Origin: an uncultured Muribaculum sp. | Lineage (GTDB): Bacteria > Bacteroidota > Bacteroidia > Bacteroidales > Muribaculaceae | DNA: 35,277 nt | Direction: 5' to 3' | NCBI GenBank assembly: GCA_910578835.1 | Contig: CAJTSK010000026.1 | Location: 1 to 35,277, forward strand | Part shown: positions 8,618 to 17,033 of the stretch, in pieces | How positions within the stretch are numbered: the first letter of the stretch is position 1 | Layout of the letters: each line of letters opens with the position of its first letter | Program-made: the position numbers and the translations under genes | The notes under the pieces: model-generated | Told to the model about the DNA's origin: nothing | What the model saw: the letters and a program-made list of their open reading frames with translations, nothing else | The model's database searches: none

Positions 8618-9280
8618 ATGTTTGCCGTGATGTCGCGTTATATGGATATGAGGATTCTATTCTGTACAATCATAGCCATATTATGCACTTTCGGCATTCA
8701 TGCCCAGAAGCTTGACGCCGATGGTGTGCCCGTGCCTCCCGGCGTGGTGAAGAAGCCTGTCGCAGGGCGCTATCACTTCATCACCGAAGAGGGCGACACG
8801 GCGTTGATGATTGTGCTCAACAATATCACTGTGTTTCCTCCAATGAAATTCAAAAACAAGAAGCAGGAGGAATTTTACTGGCGCACGGTACGCGACGTAA
8901 AGCGCACACTCCCCTACGCCAAGCTGATAGCTGAGACACTGTTGGAAACATATGAATATATCGAGACTCTACCCACCCAGAAAGAGCGCGAGGATCACCT
9001 CTCGCAGATGGAGAAAGAGATTTTTGCCCAATACAAACCGCAACTGAAGAAATTCACAAAATCACAGGGCAAAATGCTGGTAAAACTGATAAACAGGGAG
9101 ACTAACCAGAGCAGCTACTCCATACTCAAGGCTTTTCTCGGTTCTTTCCGCGCGGGATTCTGGCAGACTTTCGGTAAATTTTTCGGCGTGAGCCTTAAAA
9201 CCACATATAAACCGGACAAAAACGACGAAGACGCAATCATAGAGCGTGTGTGCATACTGGTCGAGCAAGGTCAGCTCTGA
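8618..9280 (+). CDS. DUF4294 family protein, probably exported
   Basis: This 220-aa protein (210 aa if started at the MRILF methionine at 8648) begins with a hydrophobic signal-like segment ending in GIHAQ. A DUF4294-type core follows: EEFYWRTVRDVKRTLPYAKL near residues 88-107, then a helical, lysine-rich region and GSFRAGFWQTFGKFFG near 174-189. DUF4294 is a Bacteroidetes family of unknown function. The methionine at 8648 best fits a signal peptide. It follows nadB closely and probably shares its transcript. I see no catalytic motif. Confidence 0.8.
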   Translation: MFAVMSRYMDMRILFCTIIAILCTFGIHAQKLDADGVPVPPGVVKKPVAGRYHFITEEGDTALMIVLNNITVFPPMKFKNKKQEEFYWRTVRDVKRTLPYAKLIAETLLETYEYIETLPTQKEREDHLSQMEKEIFAQYKPQLKKFTKSQGKMLVKLINRETNQSSYSILKAFLGSFRAGFWQTFGKFFGVSLKTTYKPDKNDEDAIIERVCILVEQGQL

Positions 9281-9594
9281 CTTATTCCGCAGATTTTCTT
9301 GCAAAAAAACAAGCTTATACGAGAACAGAGCGGTCAAGCGGGGTGATGTTTGACGCGGCTTATGATGCCCCTGACTATGCTACCACTCATGGAGCGTGCG
9401 TGCTGTCGCCTGGTTGCCCGCAGGGCATCATCCCTGCATACCCTGGGGTATCGCTGCGCACAATCCCCCGGTTACACAAGGATTAACCCTGCGCTTCCAT
9501 CCTGCTAAACGGGGATTTTACCTGCATGTGGCGCGCAAGCTGAATCTATCCGAACCACTCAATCGAAAATATTTTGAAAAAAGTGCGAAAAAAA
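9281..9594. other. Gene-free GC-rich stretch, candidate dispersed repeat
   Basis: No convincing gene is present between the DUF4294 stop and the tRNA promoter. The central part (about 9340-9530) is GC-rich with short inverted blocks (for example TGCCCGCAGGGCA at 9415-9427 and ACCCTGGGGT at 9440-9449). Overlapping small open frames have no family resemblance. It resembles the intergenic repeats scattered in Bacteroidales genomes, but only one copy lies in this window, so that identity is unproven. Confidence 0.35.
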
Positions 9595-9626
9595 TTTGGA
9601 GGAATAGAATTTATCTTCTAACTTTG
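9595..9626 (+). promoter_or_regulatory. tRNA-Asp promoter
   Basis: TTTG at 9595-9598 and TAACTTTG at 9619-9626 are separated by 20 bases, a textbook Bacteroidetes promoter. The tRNA begins 45 bases downstream. Confidence 0.8.
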
Positions 9627-9671
9627 CACTCGCAAAACAGCAGAGGCGGTTTTGAAAAGACAATAAAATTT

Positions 9672-9745
9672 GGTGCGTTAGTTCAGTTGGTTAGAATACA
9701 TGCCTGTCACGCATGGGGTCACGGGTTCGAGTCCCGTACGCACCG
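9672..9745 (+). tRNA. tRNA-Asp (anticodon GTC)
   Basis: This 74-nt cloverleaf has a 7-bp acceptor stem GGTGCGT/ACGCACC, D-arm GTTCAGTTGGTTAGAAT, anticodon arm CATGC-CTGTCAC-GCATG with anticodon GTC at 9706-9708, a TTCGAGTC T-loop and discriminator G. The CCA end is not encoded. The sequence is very close to bacterial tRNA-Asp in general. Confidence 0.97.
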
Positions 9746-9759
9746 CTGAGGAGAGAGGA

Positions 9760-9808
9760 GAAGGAGAATTTGTAAAACTTTCGAGTTTACATTTTCTCCT
9801 TCTTTTTT
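9760..9808 (+). terminator. Terminator after tRNA-Asp
   Basis: A 9-bp stem, GAAGGAGAA (9760-9768) with TTCTCCTTC (9794-9802), plus an inner GTAAA/TTTAC pair, is followed by six T at 9803-9808. It lies 15 bases past the tRNA. Confidence 0.88.
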
Positions 9809-9836
9809 GACTTGTCTGCCAGATTTCGTAACTTTG
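9807..9836 (+). promoter_or_regulatory. Promoter of the acyltransferase-to-secG operon
   Basis: TTG at 9807-9809 and TAACTTTG at 9829-9836 are separated by 19 bases. The -33 overlaps the end of the preceding terminator's T-run. The first ATG is about 80 bases downstream. Confidence 0.75.
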
Positions 9837-9915
9837 TAGTAAATAGGTATTATTTGCAGTTTTGTATACCATTAGCGAGCCTATAGTCAGGCTTAGTTAA
9901 ATATAGAATAATAAG

Positions 9916-10749
9916 ATGAGCGAAAATATAAAACGTACCGTACTTGATTATAACGATATTGCGGGCATGGTACCCCAACTTGCAGGGCATGAAAAATTGG
10001 TAAACAACGTGATTCACTGGATTGCGCTGGACAAGGTCAATGCAGTGCACGACAAATATTGTGACAATCCGGGTCCGGAATTTACACGCAATTTGCTTAA
10101 AGACTTCGACATAACCCTGAGGGTTGACGGCAAGGAGGTGCTTGACAATCTGCCCGAGGGTGCTTTCATCACGGTCAGCAACCACCCTTTCGGAGCGCTT
10201 GACGGAATATCGCTCATATCGCTCATAGGTTCCTTGCGACCTCAATTCAAGGTGATGGTCAACATGGTGTTGAACCACATATCGGCAATGCGCCCCAACT
10301 TTATCGCCGTCGATGCTCTCGCCTCCGACGACCCTGCCAAAAAGGCAGTATCGATGAAGGGTATAAAAGAAGCGATAATGCAGGTGCGCCGCGGCAACCC
10401 CATCGGCTTTTTCCCTGCCGGCGCGGTGAGCAAAATAAACGGCAAGCTACGTATCGAGGACCGCGAATGGCAACCGTCAATCATACGCCTTATCCAGCAG
10501 CTCAATGTGCCTGTCATACCGATATATTTCCACGGACACAACAGCCTATGGTTTAACATCCTGGGAATCATCGACTGGCGCCTGCGCACATTGCGCCTCC
10601 CTGCTGAAGTGTGGAGAAAGTGCCATAGCACGCTTCATGTATCGGTAGGCGACATAATCTCACCCGAAGAGCTGAAAAAACATCCGGAGGTCGCTGACCT
10701 TGGACAGTTCCTTAAAGACAAAACCTATCAATTGCGCAATCGCCGATGA
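9916..10749 (+). CDS. Lysophospholipid acyltransferase family protein (PlsC/GlsA-like)
   Basis: This 277-aa protein has the acyltransferase catalytic block SNHPFGALDG with H90 and D96 (the HPxGxLD form common in Bacteroidetes) and the downstream FFPAGAVSKI block near residues 173-182, equivalent to the FPEG substrate-site motif. It is expected to transfer an acyl chain to a lysolipid at the membrane. In Bacteroides a similar protein, GlsA, O-acylates glycine lipids, but no GlsB-type partner is adjacent, so the acceptor is open. Its stop overlaps the ATG of the sigma-54 regulator by 4 bases. Confidence 0.85.
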   Translation: MSENIKRTVLDYNDIAGMVPQLAGHEKLVNNVIHWIALDKVNAVHDKYCDNPGPEFTRNLLKDFDITLRVDGKEVLDNLPEGAFITVSNHPFGALDGISLISLIGSLRPQFKVMVNMVLNHISAMRPNFIAVDALASDDPAKKAVSMKGIKEAIMQVRRGNPIGFFPAGAVSKINGKLRIEDREWQPSIIRLIQQLNVPVIPIYFHGHNSLWFNILGIIDWRLRTLRLPAEVWRKCHSTLHVSVGDIISPEELKKHPEVADLGQFLKDKTYQLRNRR

Positions 10750-11975
10750 ACGTTGTTGACATATCAGCCGAAGTACGCGAAGCGAAATCCCGCTTCGGGA
10801 TTGTGGGCAACGCCCCCGCTCTCGTCGCCGCCGTGCAACGCGCGCTGCGTGTGGCACCAATCGACCTGTCGGTGCTCATCACCGGCGAAAGCGGAACAGG
10901 AAAGGAGTTTTTCCCACAGATAATCCATGCCTACGGAGCCAGAAAACACTCCAAATATATCGCTGTCAACTGCGGCGCAATCCCTGAGGGCACTATCGAC
11001 TCGGAGCTGTTTGGTCACGAGAAGGGCGCGTTTACGGGTGCAATAGCCACGCGCAAAGGATATTTCGAGGAAGCCGACGGCGGAACCATCTTCCTTGACG
11101 AGGTAGCCGAGCTTCCGCTCACCACCCAGGCGCGCCTGCTGCGTGTATTGGAGAGCGGCGAATTTATAAAGGTGGGGTCCTCAACTGTACAGAAGACCAA
11201 CATACGAATAGTGGCGGCAACCAATGTCGACATGATGAAGGCTATACAGAGCGGAAAATTCCGTGAAGACCTTTACTATCGCCTCTCGACGGTGCATATA
11301 ACCGTGCCGCCATTGCGCGACAGGGGCGGAGACATACGCCTGCTTGCGCGAAAGTTTGCCTCTGACTTCGCGGAACGCTACCACACACCCGCAATCAGCT
11401 TTGACGAAAACTCCTCTGTCGTGCTGAGCCACTATCCCTGGCCGGGCAATGTGCGCCAGCTTAAAAACATAGTGGAGCAAATCGCCCTGTTTGAAGCAGG
11501 CAACACCGTTACCCCCGAGATGCTGCGCCCCTATCTGCCCGAGGCAGCCACCTCATTTACCCCCGCCGTGTCGATCGACGGGAGCCACTCCTATGCCGCC
11601 GAGCGCGAACTGCTGTTTAACATGCTGTTCCGCATGCGCAACGAAATCGACACCCTCCGCGCCACAATAGAGACAATGGAAAGCGGTATTCCGCGCGACA
11701 TACGGCCCTTTGACGCCACCGACCCGGTAGAAGAGCCCCCTCACTCACTTGTGCGCTACGCACCGCTGTCACGACTATATCCGGAGTCCCACGTCACCCA
11801 GGATATAATGCCCGACAGCAGCACCGACCCGGGCATGACACTTGAAGACACAGAGCGCGAGACCATACGCCGCGCCCTGGAGCGCAACGAGGGACGCCGA
11901 AAGGCAACCGCAGCCGAGCTTAACATCTCGGAGCGTACATTGTATCGCAAAATCAAAGAATTCGGACTTGAATAG
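10746..11975 (+). CDS. Sigma-54-interacting transcriptional activator without receiver domain
   Basis: This 409-aa AAA+ activator starts almost directly with its ATPase domain. Walker A GESGTGKE is at 47-54, the sigma-54 contact loop GAFTGA at 94-99, Walker B TIFLDE at 114-119, and a C-terminal Fis-type helix-turn-helix occupies about 370-409 (KATAAELNISERTLYRKIKEFG). There is no response-regulator receiver or PAS domain in front, so control must come from partner proteins, expression level or the long linker at about 280-365. It is translationally coupled to the acyltransferase upstream and sits 7 bases before lptE, an arrangement I associate with Bacteroidales. Targets are unknown. Confidence 0.93.
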   Translation: MNVVDISAEVREAKSRFGIVGNAPALVAAVQRALRVAPIDLSVLITGESGTGKEFFPQIIHAYGARKHSKYIAVNCGAIPEGTIDSELFGHEKGAFTGAIATRKGYFEEADGGTIFLDEVAELPLTTQARLLRVLESGEFIKVGSSTVQKTNIRIVAATNVDMMKAIQSGKFREDLYYRLSTVHITVPPLRDRGGDIRLLARKFASDFAERYHTPAISFDENSSVVLSHYPWPGNVRQLKNIVEQIALFEAGNTVTPEMLRPYLPEAATSFTPAVSIDGSHSYAAERELLFNMLFRMRNEIDTLRATIETMESGIPRDIRPFDATDPVEEPPHSLVRYAPLSRLYPESHVTQDIMPDSSTDPGMTLEDTERETIRRALERNEGRRKATAAELNISERTLYRKIKEFGLE

Positions 11976-11982
11976 CCCAGAA

Positions 11983-12519
11983 ATGAAACGCATAATAAAC
12001 TATCTCCGACATTGCCCCGGTCTATGGGTGCTATCAATCGCGGTGGCCTTGATTGTACAGAGCTGCACGATCAGTTACAAATTCAACGGTACGGCAATAG
12101 ACTATAATGTCTACAAGACCATACGCGTGTCGCAATTCCCTATCCGCGCCGCGCTGGTATATCCGCCGCTGCAGCAGACATTTGAAAATGCGTTGCTCGA
12201 CTATATCACACGCAACACCAGACTTCAGACAACCGACGGGTCAAGCGACCTCGAAATGGAAGGCGAGATTACCGGCTATTCACTGTCGCCCCAGGCAGTG
12301 ACTGAAAACGCCCTCGCATCCAAAACCCGACTCACCATCACCGTGAGGGTAAAATATACCGACAACAAAAATGACAAAAACGACATAGACCAGTCATTTT
12401 CAGCTTATCAGGACTTTGACAGCTCTGAAATGCTTACCGACGTGCAAGACCAGCTCTGTGAAGAAATCACCGAACAGCTTGTAGACCTCATATTTAACGC
12501 CACTCTTGGCAATTGGTAG
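11983..12519 (+). CDS. lptE: LptE family LPS-assembly lipoprotein
   Basis: This 178-aa protein is started at MKRIINYL (11983); longer frames begin inside the upstream gene. A lipoprotein signal ends in IVQSC with C28 as the lipidated cysteine. The mature part starts SYKFNGTAIDY and contains IRVSQFPI, a pattern seen in Bacteroidetes LptE. LptE plugs the LptD barrel in the outer membrane during LPS insertion; LptD is not in the window. It sits between the sigma-54 activator and the TPR-like gene in a tight operon. Confidence 0.87.
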   Translation: MKRIINYLRHCPGLWVLSIAVALIVQSCTISYKFNGTAIDYNVYKTIRVSQFPIRAALVYPPLQQTFENALLDYITRNTRLQTTDGSSDLEMEGEITGYSLSPQAVTENALASKTRLTITVRVKYTDNKNDKNDIDQSFSAYQDFDSSEMLTDVQDQLCEEITEQLVDLIFNATLGNW

Positions 12520-12525
12520 ACCGGT

Positions 12526-13302
12526 ATGGATGAACTTATTGACCGCCTGAAGACACTCGTAGCCGACCCTTCACTCACGCCCGACGATGAGTGGGTCGAC
12601 GCAATGTACCGGGAAGCCCCCTACTTCCCGCTCCCCGCGATGTTGCAGCTCCAACGCGACAGCTCTCTTTCAGAAGAGCGCCGCCGCGAACTGATAAGGC
12701 GCGTCGCGCTCAACAGTCCCGATGCCGAGGCCCTTTACCGGCTTGTCGAGCCTATGGCAGCTGACCTTGAAGCGATATACCCCCCCCAACAAGAAGCCGC
12801 CACCCCAACCACAGATGCCGCAATCGAGACATTTATAGACAATTACGGCACCGCCGACTCAAAAGAAGAGGAAATACTCGAAAAGCTGATATTCAACCCC
12901 GTAGCCGACTACGCCCAGATACTCGCGGAAGAGGAAGAGCGCAGTGTGCCCGATGACAGCGATGCAGAAGGCGACTCGCAGGACAGCCTCATCAACGCGT
13001 TTATACTGAAGAGCCGCGACAACAACGGTCACTTCCCTGCCGCTAACGCAGAAAAAAGCGAGCCACATGAAGCACCGCCGGTCGCCGCTCCCGAGCCTAT
13101 TAATCCTCCGGTAGTGCAAGATGACTCACTTCTAAGCGAAAGTCTTGCCAAAATTTACATAAAACAGCGCCGTTATGACAAAGCTTTTGAAATTATAAGC
13201 GGTTTAAGTTTGAAATATCCGGAAAAAAGTATTTACTTTGCAGACCAATTGCGTTTCTTACAGAAACTTATCATAAATCAGAAATATATAAAACAAAAAT
13301 AA
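12526..13302 (+). CDS. TPR-like protein of the lptE-secG operon
   Basis: This 258-aa acidic protein has no signal peptide. The N-terminal half is helical and the middle (about 85-190) is low in complexity and rich in Glu, Asp, Ala and Pro. The C-terminus contains one clear tetratricopeptide-like helix pair, SLAKIYIKQRRYDKAFEIIS, at about 204-223, followed by LKYPEKS. It is 6 bases after lptE and 11 before secG. The conserved neighbourhood suggests a cytosolic helper in envelope biogenesis, but this is inference. Confidence 0.7.
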   Translation: MDELIDRLKTLVADPSLTPDDEWVDAMYREAPYFPLPAMLQLQRDSSLSEERRRELIRRVALNSPDAEALYRLVEPMAADLEAIYPPQQEAATPTTDAAIETFIDNYGTADSKEEEILEKLIFNPVADYAQILAEEEERSVPDDSDAEGDSQDSLINAFILKSRDNNGHFPAANAEKSEPHEAPPVAAPEPINPPVVQDDSLLSESLAKIYIKQRRYDKAFEIISGLSLKYPEKSIYFADQLRFLQKLIINQKYIKQK

Positions 13303-13313
13303 CACAAAAAACA

Positions 13314-13676
13314 ATGTACATAGTAATTATTATTCTTACGGTCATTGCTTCACTTTTAATGATAGGCGTGGTGCTTATCCAGAAATCCAAGGGAGGCGGA
13401 CTTTCTTCTCAGTTTGGCGGTGCTAATCAAGTGATGGGTGTACGCCGCACTAATGATTTTATCGAAAAAGTTACCTGGTGGCTCGCTGCCGCAATCGGCG
13501 TGCTTGCTGTATTGGGTGTATTTTTCATGCCGCGCAACATTATCCAGAGCTCTTCACGCGTAGCACCTCAGGCTACCGAGCAGACTCAGGCTGCCGACTT
13601 CAACACTGATGTCGAGACTCCCGCTGCTGCTCCGGTGCTTCCGGCTCCCGCTCCCGCAGAGACTCCCGCTGAATAA
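13314..13676 (+). CDS. secG: Preprotein translocase subunit SecG
   Basis: This 120-aa protein has two membrane helices (about 2-22 and 52-72) and the SecG signature VLIQKSKGGGLSSQFGG between them. It assists SecYE/SecA in protein export through the inner membrane. The C-terminal tail beyond residue 85 is an Ala/Pro/Glu-rich extension, common in Bacteroidetes SecG. It is the last gene of the operon and is followed by a terminator. Confidence 0.94.
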   Translation: MYIVIIILTVIASLLMIGVVLIQKSKGGGLSSQFGGANQVMGVRRTNDFIEKVTWWLAAAIGVLAVLGVFFMPRNIIQSSSRVAPQATEQTQAADFNTDVETPAAAPVLPAPAPAETPAE

Positions 13677-13709
13677 TTTAGACATTGCGTTCAAATTATA
13701 CCGACATCA

Positions 13710-13746
13710 ACCGTGGATAAGGTGTTTCCTTTTCCACGGTTTTCTT
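13710..13746 (+). terminator. Terminator after secG
   Basis: The stem ACCGTGGA (13710-13717) pairs with TCCACGGT (13733-13740), with an inner AAGG/CCTT pair, and is followed by TTTCTT. It lies 33 bases after the secG stop. Confidence 0.8.
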
Positions 13747-13788
13747 ATGCCTTCGGCATAAAATATTGCAATTTATGTAACATTATGC

Positions 13789-13818
13789 TTGCGTAATCAA
13801 AATAAATGCTTACATTTG
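13789..13818 (+). promoter_or_regulatory. Promoter of the Lrp/AsnC gene
   Basis: TTG at 13789-13791 and TACATTTG at 13811-13818 are separated by 19 bases, 38 bases before the ATG. Confidence 0.75.
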
Positions 13819-13856
13819 CTACATAATATCAGCAGATTTGAATATATTTATTTAAT

Positions 13857-14318
13857 ATGGACAAAATAGACAACCTTGATCGCAAAATACTCGAAATCGT
13901 AATGCGCAATGCACGCATCCCCTCAAAGGATGTTGCCATGGAGTGTGGTGTTTCTCGCGCGGCTATCCATCAGCGCCTGCAGAGGATGATTGACCTGAAG
14001 GTAATTACCGGCTCGGGGTATCATGTCAATCCCAAAATCCTCGGTTACCGCACATGTACCTACATCGGCGTTAACCTTGAGCGCGGCGCGATGTATCGCG
14101 ACGTTGTGCCGGAGCTGGAGAAAATACCTGAAGTGGTGGAATGTCATTTCACCACAGGTCCCTACACTATGTTGATCAAGCTTTATGCACGCGACAACGA
14201 GCATCTCATGGAACTGCTCAACGACAAGATACAGATGATTCACGGCGTTAACGGCACAGAGACACTCATCTCGCTTGACAGCAGCATCGACCGCGAAATT
14301 CCTATCAACTACGATTAA
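13857..14318 (+). CDS. Lrp/AsnC family transcriptional regulator
   Basis: This 153-aa protein has an N-terminal AsnC-type winged helix-turn-helix (residues 4-60, LDRKILEIVMRNARIPSKDV and ECGVSRAAIHQRL) and a C-terminal RAM ligand-binding domain (about 68-145). Such proteins form octameric discs that bind amino acids and control amino-acid metabolism genes. It stands alone with its own promoter and a downstream perfect hairpin, so targets cannot be deduced from context. Confidence 0.92.
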   Translation: MDKIDNLDRKILEIVMRNARIPSKDVAMECGVSRAAIHQRLQRMIDLKVITGSGYHVNPKILGYRTCTYIGVNLERGAMYRDVVPELEKIPEVVECHFTTGPYTMLIKLYARDNEHLMELLNDKIQMIHGVNGTETLISLDSSIDREIPINYD

Positions 14319-14351
14319 ACAAGCTCTTACAAAGGTCAGCGATGACCACTC

Positions 14352-14386
14352 CGGGATATCAGCCGGTTAGCGTGGCTGATATCCCG
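14352..14386. terminator. Perfect hairpin between the Lrp gene and dtd
   Basis: A 13-bp perfect stem (14352-14364 with 14374-14386, arms CGGGATATCAGCC/GGCTGATATCCCG) has a 9-base loop. No T-run follows, so it may be a terminator of a non-canonical type, an RNA-stability element or a binding site. It is 33 bases after the Lrp stop. Confidence 0.55.
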
Positions 14387-14416
14387 CATACATCATATAG
14401 TGACAACCGAAAATAT

Positions 14417-14446
14417 TTTGATTTTGAGAAAAATTAGCTATTTTTG
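14417..14446 (+). promoter_or_regulatory. Promoter of the dtd operon
   Basis: TTTG at 14417-14420 and TATTTTTG at 14439-14446 are separated by 18 bases, 25 bases before the dtd ATG. Confidence 0.65.
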
Positions 14447-14471
14447 TGTCTGTACATAAGAAATAATCTTT

Positions 14472-14924
14472 ATGCGACTTGTTATACAACGTGTGACACG
14501 TGCTTCGGTGACTATCGGCGGAGTGCTTCATTCCTCTATCAGTGCCGGTATAATGGTGCTTGTAGGGATTGAGACGGGCGATACAGCGGCTGATGTCGAC
14601 TGGCTTGCCGGAAAGCTTGCATCACTGCGCATATTCAACGATGAAGCGGGAGTTATGAACCGCTCTATCACAGATGCCGGAGGAGAGTTGCTTGCAGTCA
14701 GCCAGTTCACACTTACTGCCTCGACCCGTAAGGGCAACCGTCCGAGCTACATACGCGCCGCGCGTCCTGATGAAGCAGTGCCGCTCTATGAACTGTTTTG
14801 CAAGGTCATGGAAGAGCGGCTCGGCAAGGAGGTGAAGCGTGGAGTGTTTGGCGCCGACATGCAGGTGGAGCTTATAAACGACGGACCCGTGACGATAATC
14901 ATCGATTCGCGGCTAAGAGAATAA
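14472..14924 (+). CDS. dtd: D-aminoacyl-tRNA deacylase
   Basis: This 150-aa enzyme hydrolyses D-amino acids (and glycine from tRNA-Ala) wrongly loaded on tRNA. The two family motifs are complete: SQFTL at 77-81 and the cross-subunit Gly-cisPro motif NDGPVT at 136-141. Length is standard. It is the first gene of a run with the MazG-like, deoC, GYF_2 and DUF2752 genes, with 4 bases to the next ATG. Confidence 0.97.
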   Translation: MRLVIQRVTRASVTIGGVLHSSISAGIMVLVGIETGDTAADVDWLAGKLASLRIFNDEAGVMNRSITDAGGELLAVSQFTLTASTRKGNRPSYIRAARPDEAVPLYELFCKVMEERLGKEVKRGVFGADMQVELINDGPVTIIIDSRLRE

Positions 14925-14928
14925 CATT

Positions 14929-15270
14929 ATGACCGATACAGACATTACATTAAAAGAGGCACAAGCCATCGTAGACAAGTGGATTACCACTGTCGGCGTA
15001 CGCTACTTTTCACCGCTCACCAATATGGCGGTGCTGACCGAGGAAGTAGGTGAAGTCGCCCGGGTGATGGCTCGCCGATACGGCGACCAGTCATTTAAGC
15101 CCGGTGAGGAAGACACTCTTGCCGACGAGCTTGCCGATGTAATGTGGGTGGTGATGGCGATTGCCAATCAGAGCGGCATAGACCTCTCAGAAGCATTTGC
15201 CCGAAATCTTGAGAAAAAGACCACCAGGGACAGCAACCGGCATAAAAACAACGAGAAACTTACCAAATAA
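14929..15270 (+). CDS. MazG-like nucleotide pyrophosphohydrolase
   Basis: This 113-aa all-alpha protein has the MazG metal-binding pattern EEVGEVARVM (about 39-48) followed by DELADVMWVVMAIA (about 76-89), the ExxE and ExxD elements. Members hydrolyse (d)NTPs to monophosphates, possibly cleaning up aberrant nucleotides. The single short domain is like the MazG-like group, not the two-domain E. coli MazG. It lies between dtd and deoC. Confidence 0.85.
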   Translation: MTDTDITLKEAQAIVDKWITTVGVRYFSPLTNMAVLTEEVGEVARVMARRYGDQSFKPGEEDTLADELADVMWVVMAIANQSGIDLSEAFARNLEKKTTRDSNRHKNNEKLTK

Positions 15271-15304
15271 CCGAATTTTTCAACTTTATAAAACATTACT
15301 GACA

Positions 15305-16189
15305 ATGAGCGACAAATATCATGACACTGTCGCCGCCTCGAAAGTGATTACTGACGATGTGGCTGTAAAAAACGCCGTTGACGAGATTCTTGCCAAGCAT
15401 CTTGATGAAAACATGAATGTCGAGGTGTATAAAAACATATTTAACTGCATTGACCTCACCACACTCTCAACCACCGACTCACCTCAATCGGTAGCTGACT
15501 TCACCGAGAGAGTCAACGCCTTTGACAATGAACATCCCGAGCTGAAAAATGTTGCCGCGATATGCGTCTACCCCAACTTTGCACAGGTCGTAAGCACGGT
15601 GCTTGATGTGAGCGACGTGAAAGTGGCGTGTGTGTCAGGCGCATTCCCTACCGCACAGTCATTCCTTGAAACCAAGATTGCCGAGACTGCGCTTGCAGTT
15701 GCGTCGGGAGCCAATGAGATTGACATCGTGTTAAATGTAGGCAACTATCTTGACGGCGACTGGGAAGAAGTGTGTGATGAGATTACCGAGCAGAAACATG
15801 CCTGCCGTGACGCACACCTGAAGGTAATATTGGAGACGGGGGCACTTAAAACCGCTGAAAACATACGCAACGCCTCGATACTTTCAATGTATTCAGGTGC
15901 CGATTTCATCAAGACTTCTACAGGCAAAGTATATGAAGGCGCCACGCTGGAGGCTGCCTATGTAATGGCACTCGCTATCAAGGAGTATTACGAGACCACA
16001 GGCAACAAGGTAGGCTTCAAGGCAGCAGGCGGCGTATCGACAACTGCCGATGCCGTAAAATATTATACCGTCATAAAAGAAGTGCTCGGTGAGGAGTGGC
16101 TCGGCAACGACCTCTTCCGCATAGGGGCAAGCCGTCTTGCCAACAACCTGCTCGGCGACATTCTTGGTGAACCGGTAAAATTCTTTTAA
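15305..16189 (+). CDS. deoC: Deoxyribose-phosphate aldolase
   Basis: This 294-aa aldolase splits 2-deoxyribose-5-phosphate to glyceraldehyde-3-phosphate and acetaldehyde in deoxynucleoside catabolism. The start at 15305 (MSDKYHDTVA) is chosen because the longer frame overlaps the upstream gene. The Schiff-base lysine is K203 in FIKTSTGK, the catalytic aspartate is in NEIDIVLNVG near 140, and the second lysine is in VGFKAAGGV. The N-terminus is about 40 residues longer than E. coli-like short forms. It is separated from the GYF_2 gene by 2 bases. Confidence 0.95.
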   Translation: MSDKYHDTVAASKVITDDVAVKNAVDEILAKHLDENMNVEVYKNIFNCIDLTTLSTTDSPQSVADFTERVNAFDNEHPELKNVAAICVYPNFAQVVSTVLDVSDVKVACVSGAFPTAQSFLETKIAETALAVASGANEIDIVLNVGNYLDGDWEEVCDEITEQKHACRDAHLKVILETGALKTAENIRNASILSMYSGADFIKTSTGKVYEGATLEAAYVMALAIKEYYETTGNKVGFKAAGGVSTTADAVKYYTVIKEVLGEEWLGNDLFRIGASRLANNLLGDILGEPVKFF

Positions 16190-16191
16190 TC

Positions 16192-16647
16192 ATGACGACT
16201 TACTACGCCATAATTAACAACGTAAAAGTAGGTCCGCACACTCCCGGGGAGCTTATGCAACTCGGGATGGTGCGCGACACGCTTGTTTGGCGTCAAGGCA
16301 TGACCGAGTGGATGCCGGCATGGCGTTTGCCGGAGCTCGACAGCTGCTTCTATATAGTGGCACCGGGAAACGCCGTTCAACCACAACAGCGTCAGGAACC
16401 ATGTCCGTCATCACATCTTGCATGGGCAATCATCGTCACACTGCTGTGCTGCATGCCAACAGGGGCAGTCGCCATATATTATTCATCAAATGTAGGAAAC
16501 TGCTATCTGTACGGTGACATTGAAGGCGCGAAACGCTCATCACGCAATTCCTTGATATGGATATGGGTGTCAGTGGGAATAGGCTTGCTTTATCTGCTCT
16601 TTACATTCTGTACAACAGTGTTAAACATGTTGTTAAATTACTCATGA
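16192..16647 (+). CDS. GYF_2 (DUF4339) and CD225-type membrane protein
   Basis: This 151-aa protein has an N-terminal GYF_2/DUF4339 domain (YYAIINNVKVGPHTPGEL through MTEWMPAW, residues 4-45) and two C-terminal membrane helices (about 78-102 and 121-147) in a CD225/dispanin-like layout, with YYSSNVGNCYLYGDIEGAKRSS between them. Such proteins are common in Bacteroidetes; the GYF_2 part probably binds proteins in the cytosol. It lies directly after deoC and before a DUF2752 gene, a pairing that recurs in this phylum as far as I recall. Confidence 0.85.
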   Translation: MTTYYAIINNVKVGPHTPGELMQLGMVRDTLVWRQGMTEWMPAWRLPELDSCFYIVAPGNAVQPQQRQEPCPSSHLAWAIIVTLLCCMPTGAVAIYYSSNVGNCYLYGDIEGAKRSSRNSLIWIWVSVGIGLLYLLFTFCTTVLNMLLNYS

Positions 16648-16652
16648 CCTAA

Positions 16653-17033
16653 ATGCGACCCCGCGACCATAAGCGACTGCTCATAACTACCGGCGTGACA
16701 GTGGTGATTGCCGCCATATGCATATATTTCTACTTTGACCCTGCCGACAGTGTGTTTTTCCCTCGCTGCCTGTTTCTTAGTGTCACCGGCTTTCAGTGTC
16801 CGGGGTGCGGCTCGCAACGTGCCATACACTCGCTGCTCCACGGCGACATCTCAGCGGCATGGCGTTACAACTGCATGCTCATCTTATTTGCCCCACTCAT
16901 CGCGTTGCTGCTTTTTGCCGAATTTACACGCAACAGTTATCCGCGCCTATACACACGTATAAACTCCGCCCCCGTAATATGGGGCAGTTTCATAGTGCTG
17001 TTTCTCTGGGGAATAGTCCGCAATATATTTTAG
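16653..17033 (+). CDS. DUF2752 family membrane protein
   Basis: This 126-aa protein has three hydrophobic segments and the DUF2752 signature CPGCGSQRAIHSLLHGDISAAWRYN (starting at about residue 48), including the CxxC pair. Function is unknown. Its stop codon TAG interlocks with the TAA of the convergent RhuM-PLD gene, a 4-base overlap that leaves no room for a terminator between them. Confidence 0.88.
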   Translation: MRPRDHKRLLITTGVTVVIAAICIYFYFDPADSVFFPRCLFLSVTGFQCPGCGSQRAIHSLLHGDISAAWRYNCMLILFAPLIALLLFAEFTRNSYPRLYTRINSAPVIWGSFIVLFLWGIVRNIF

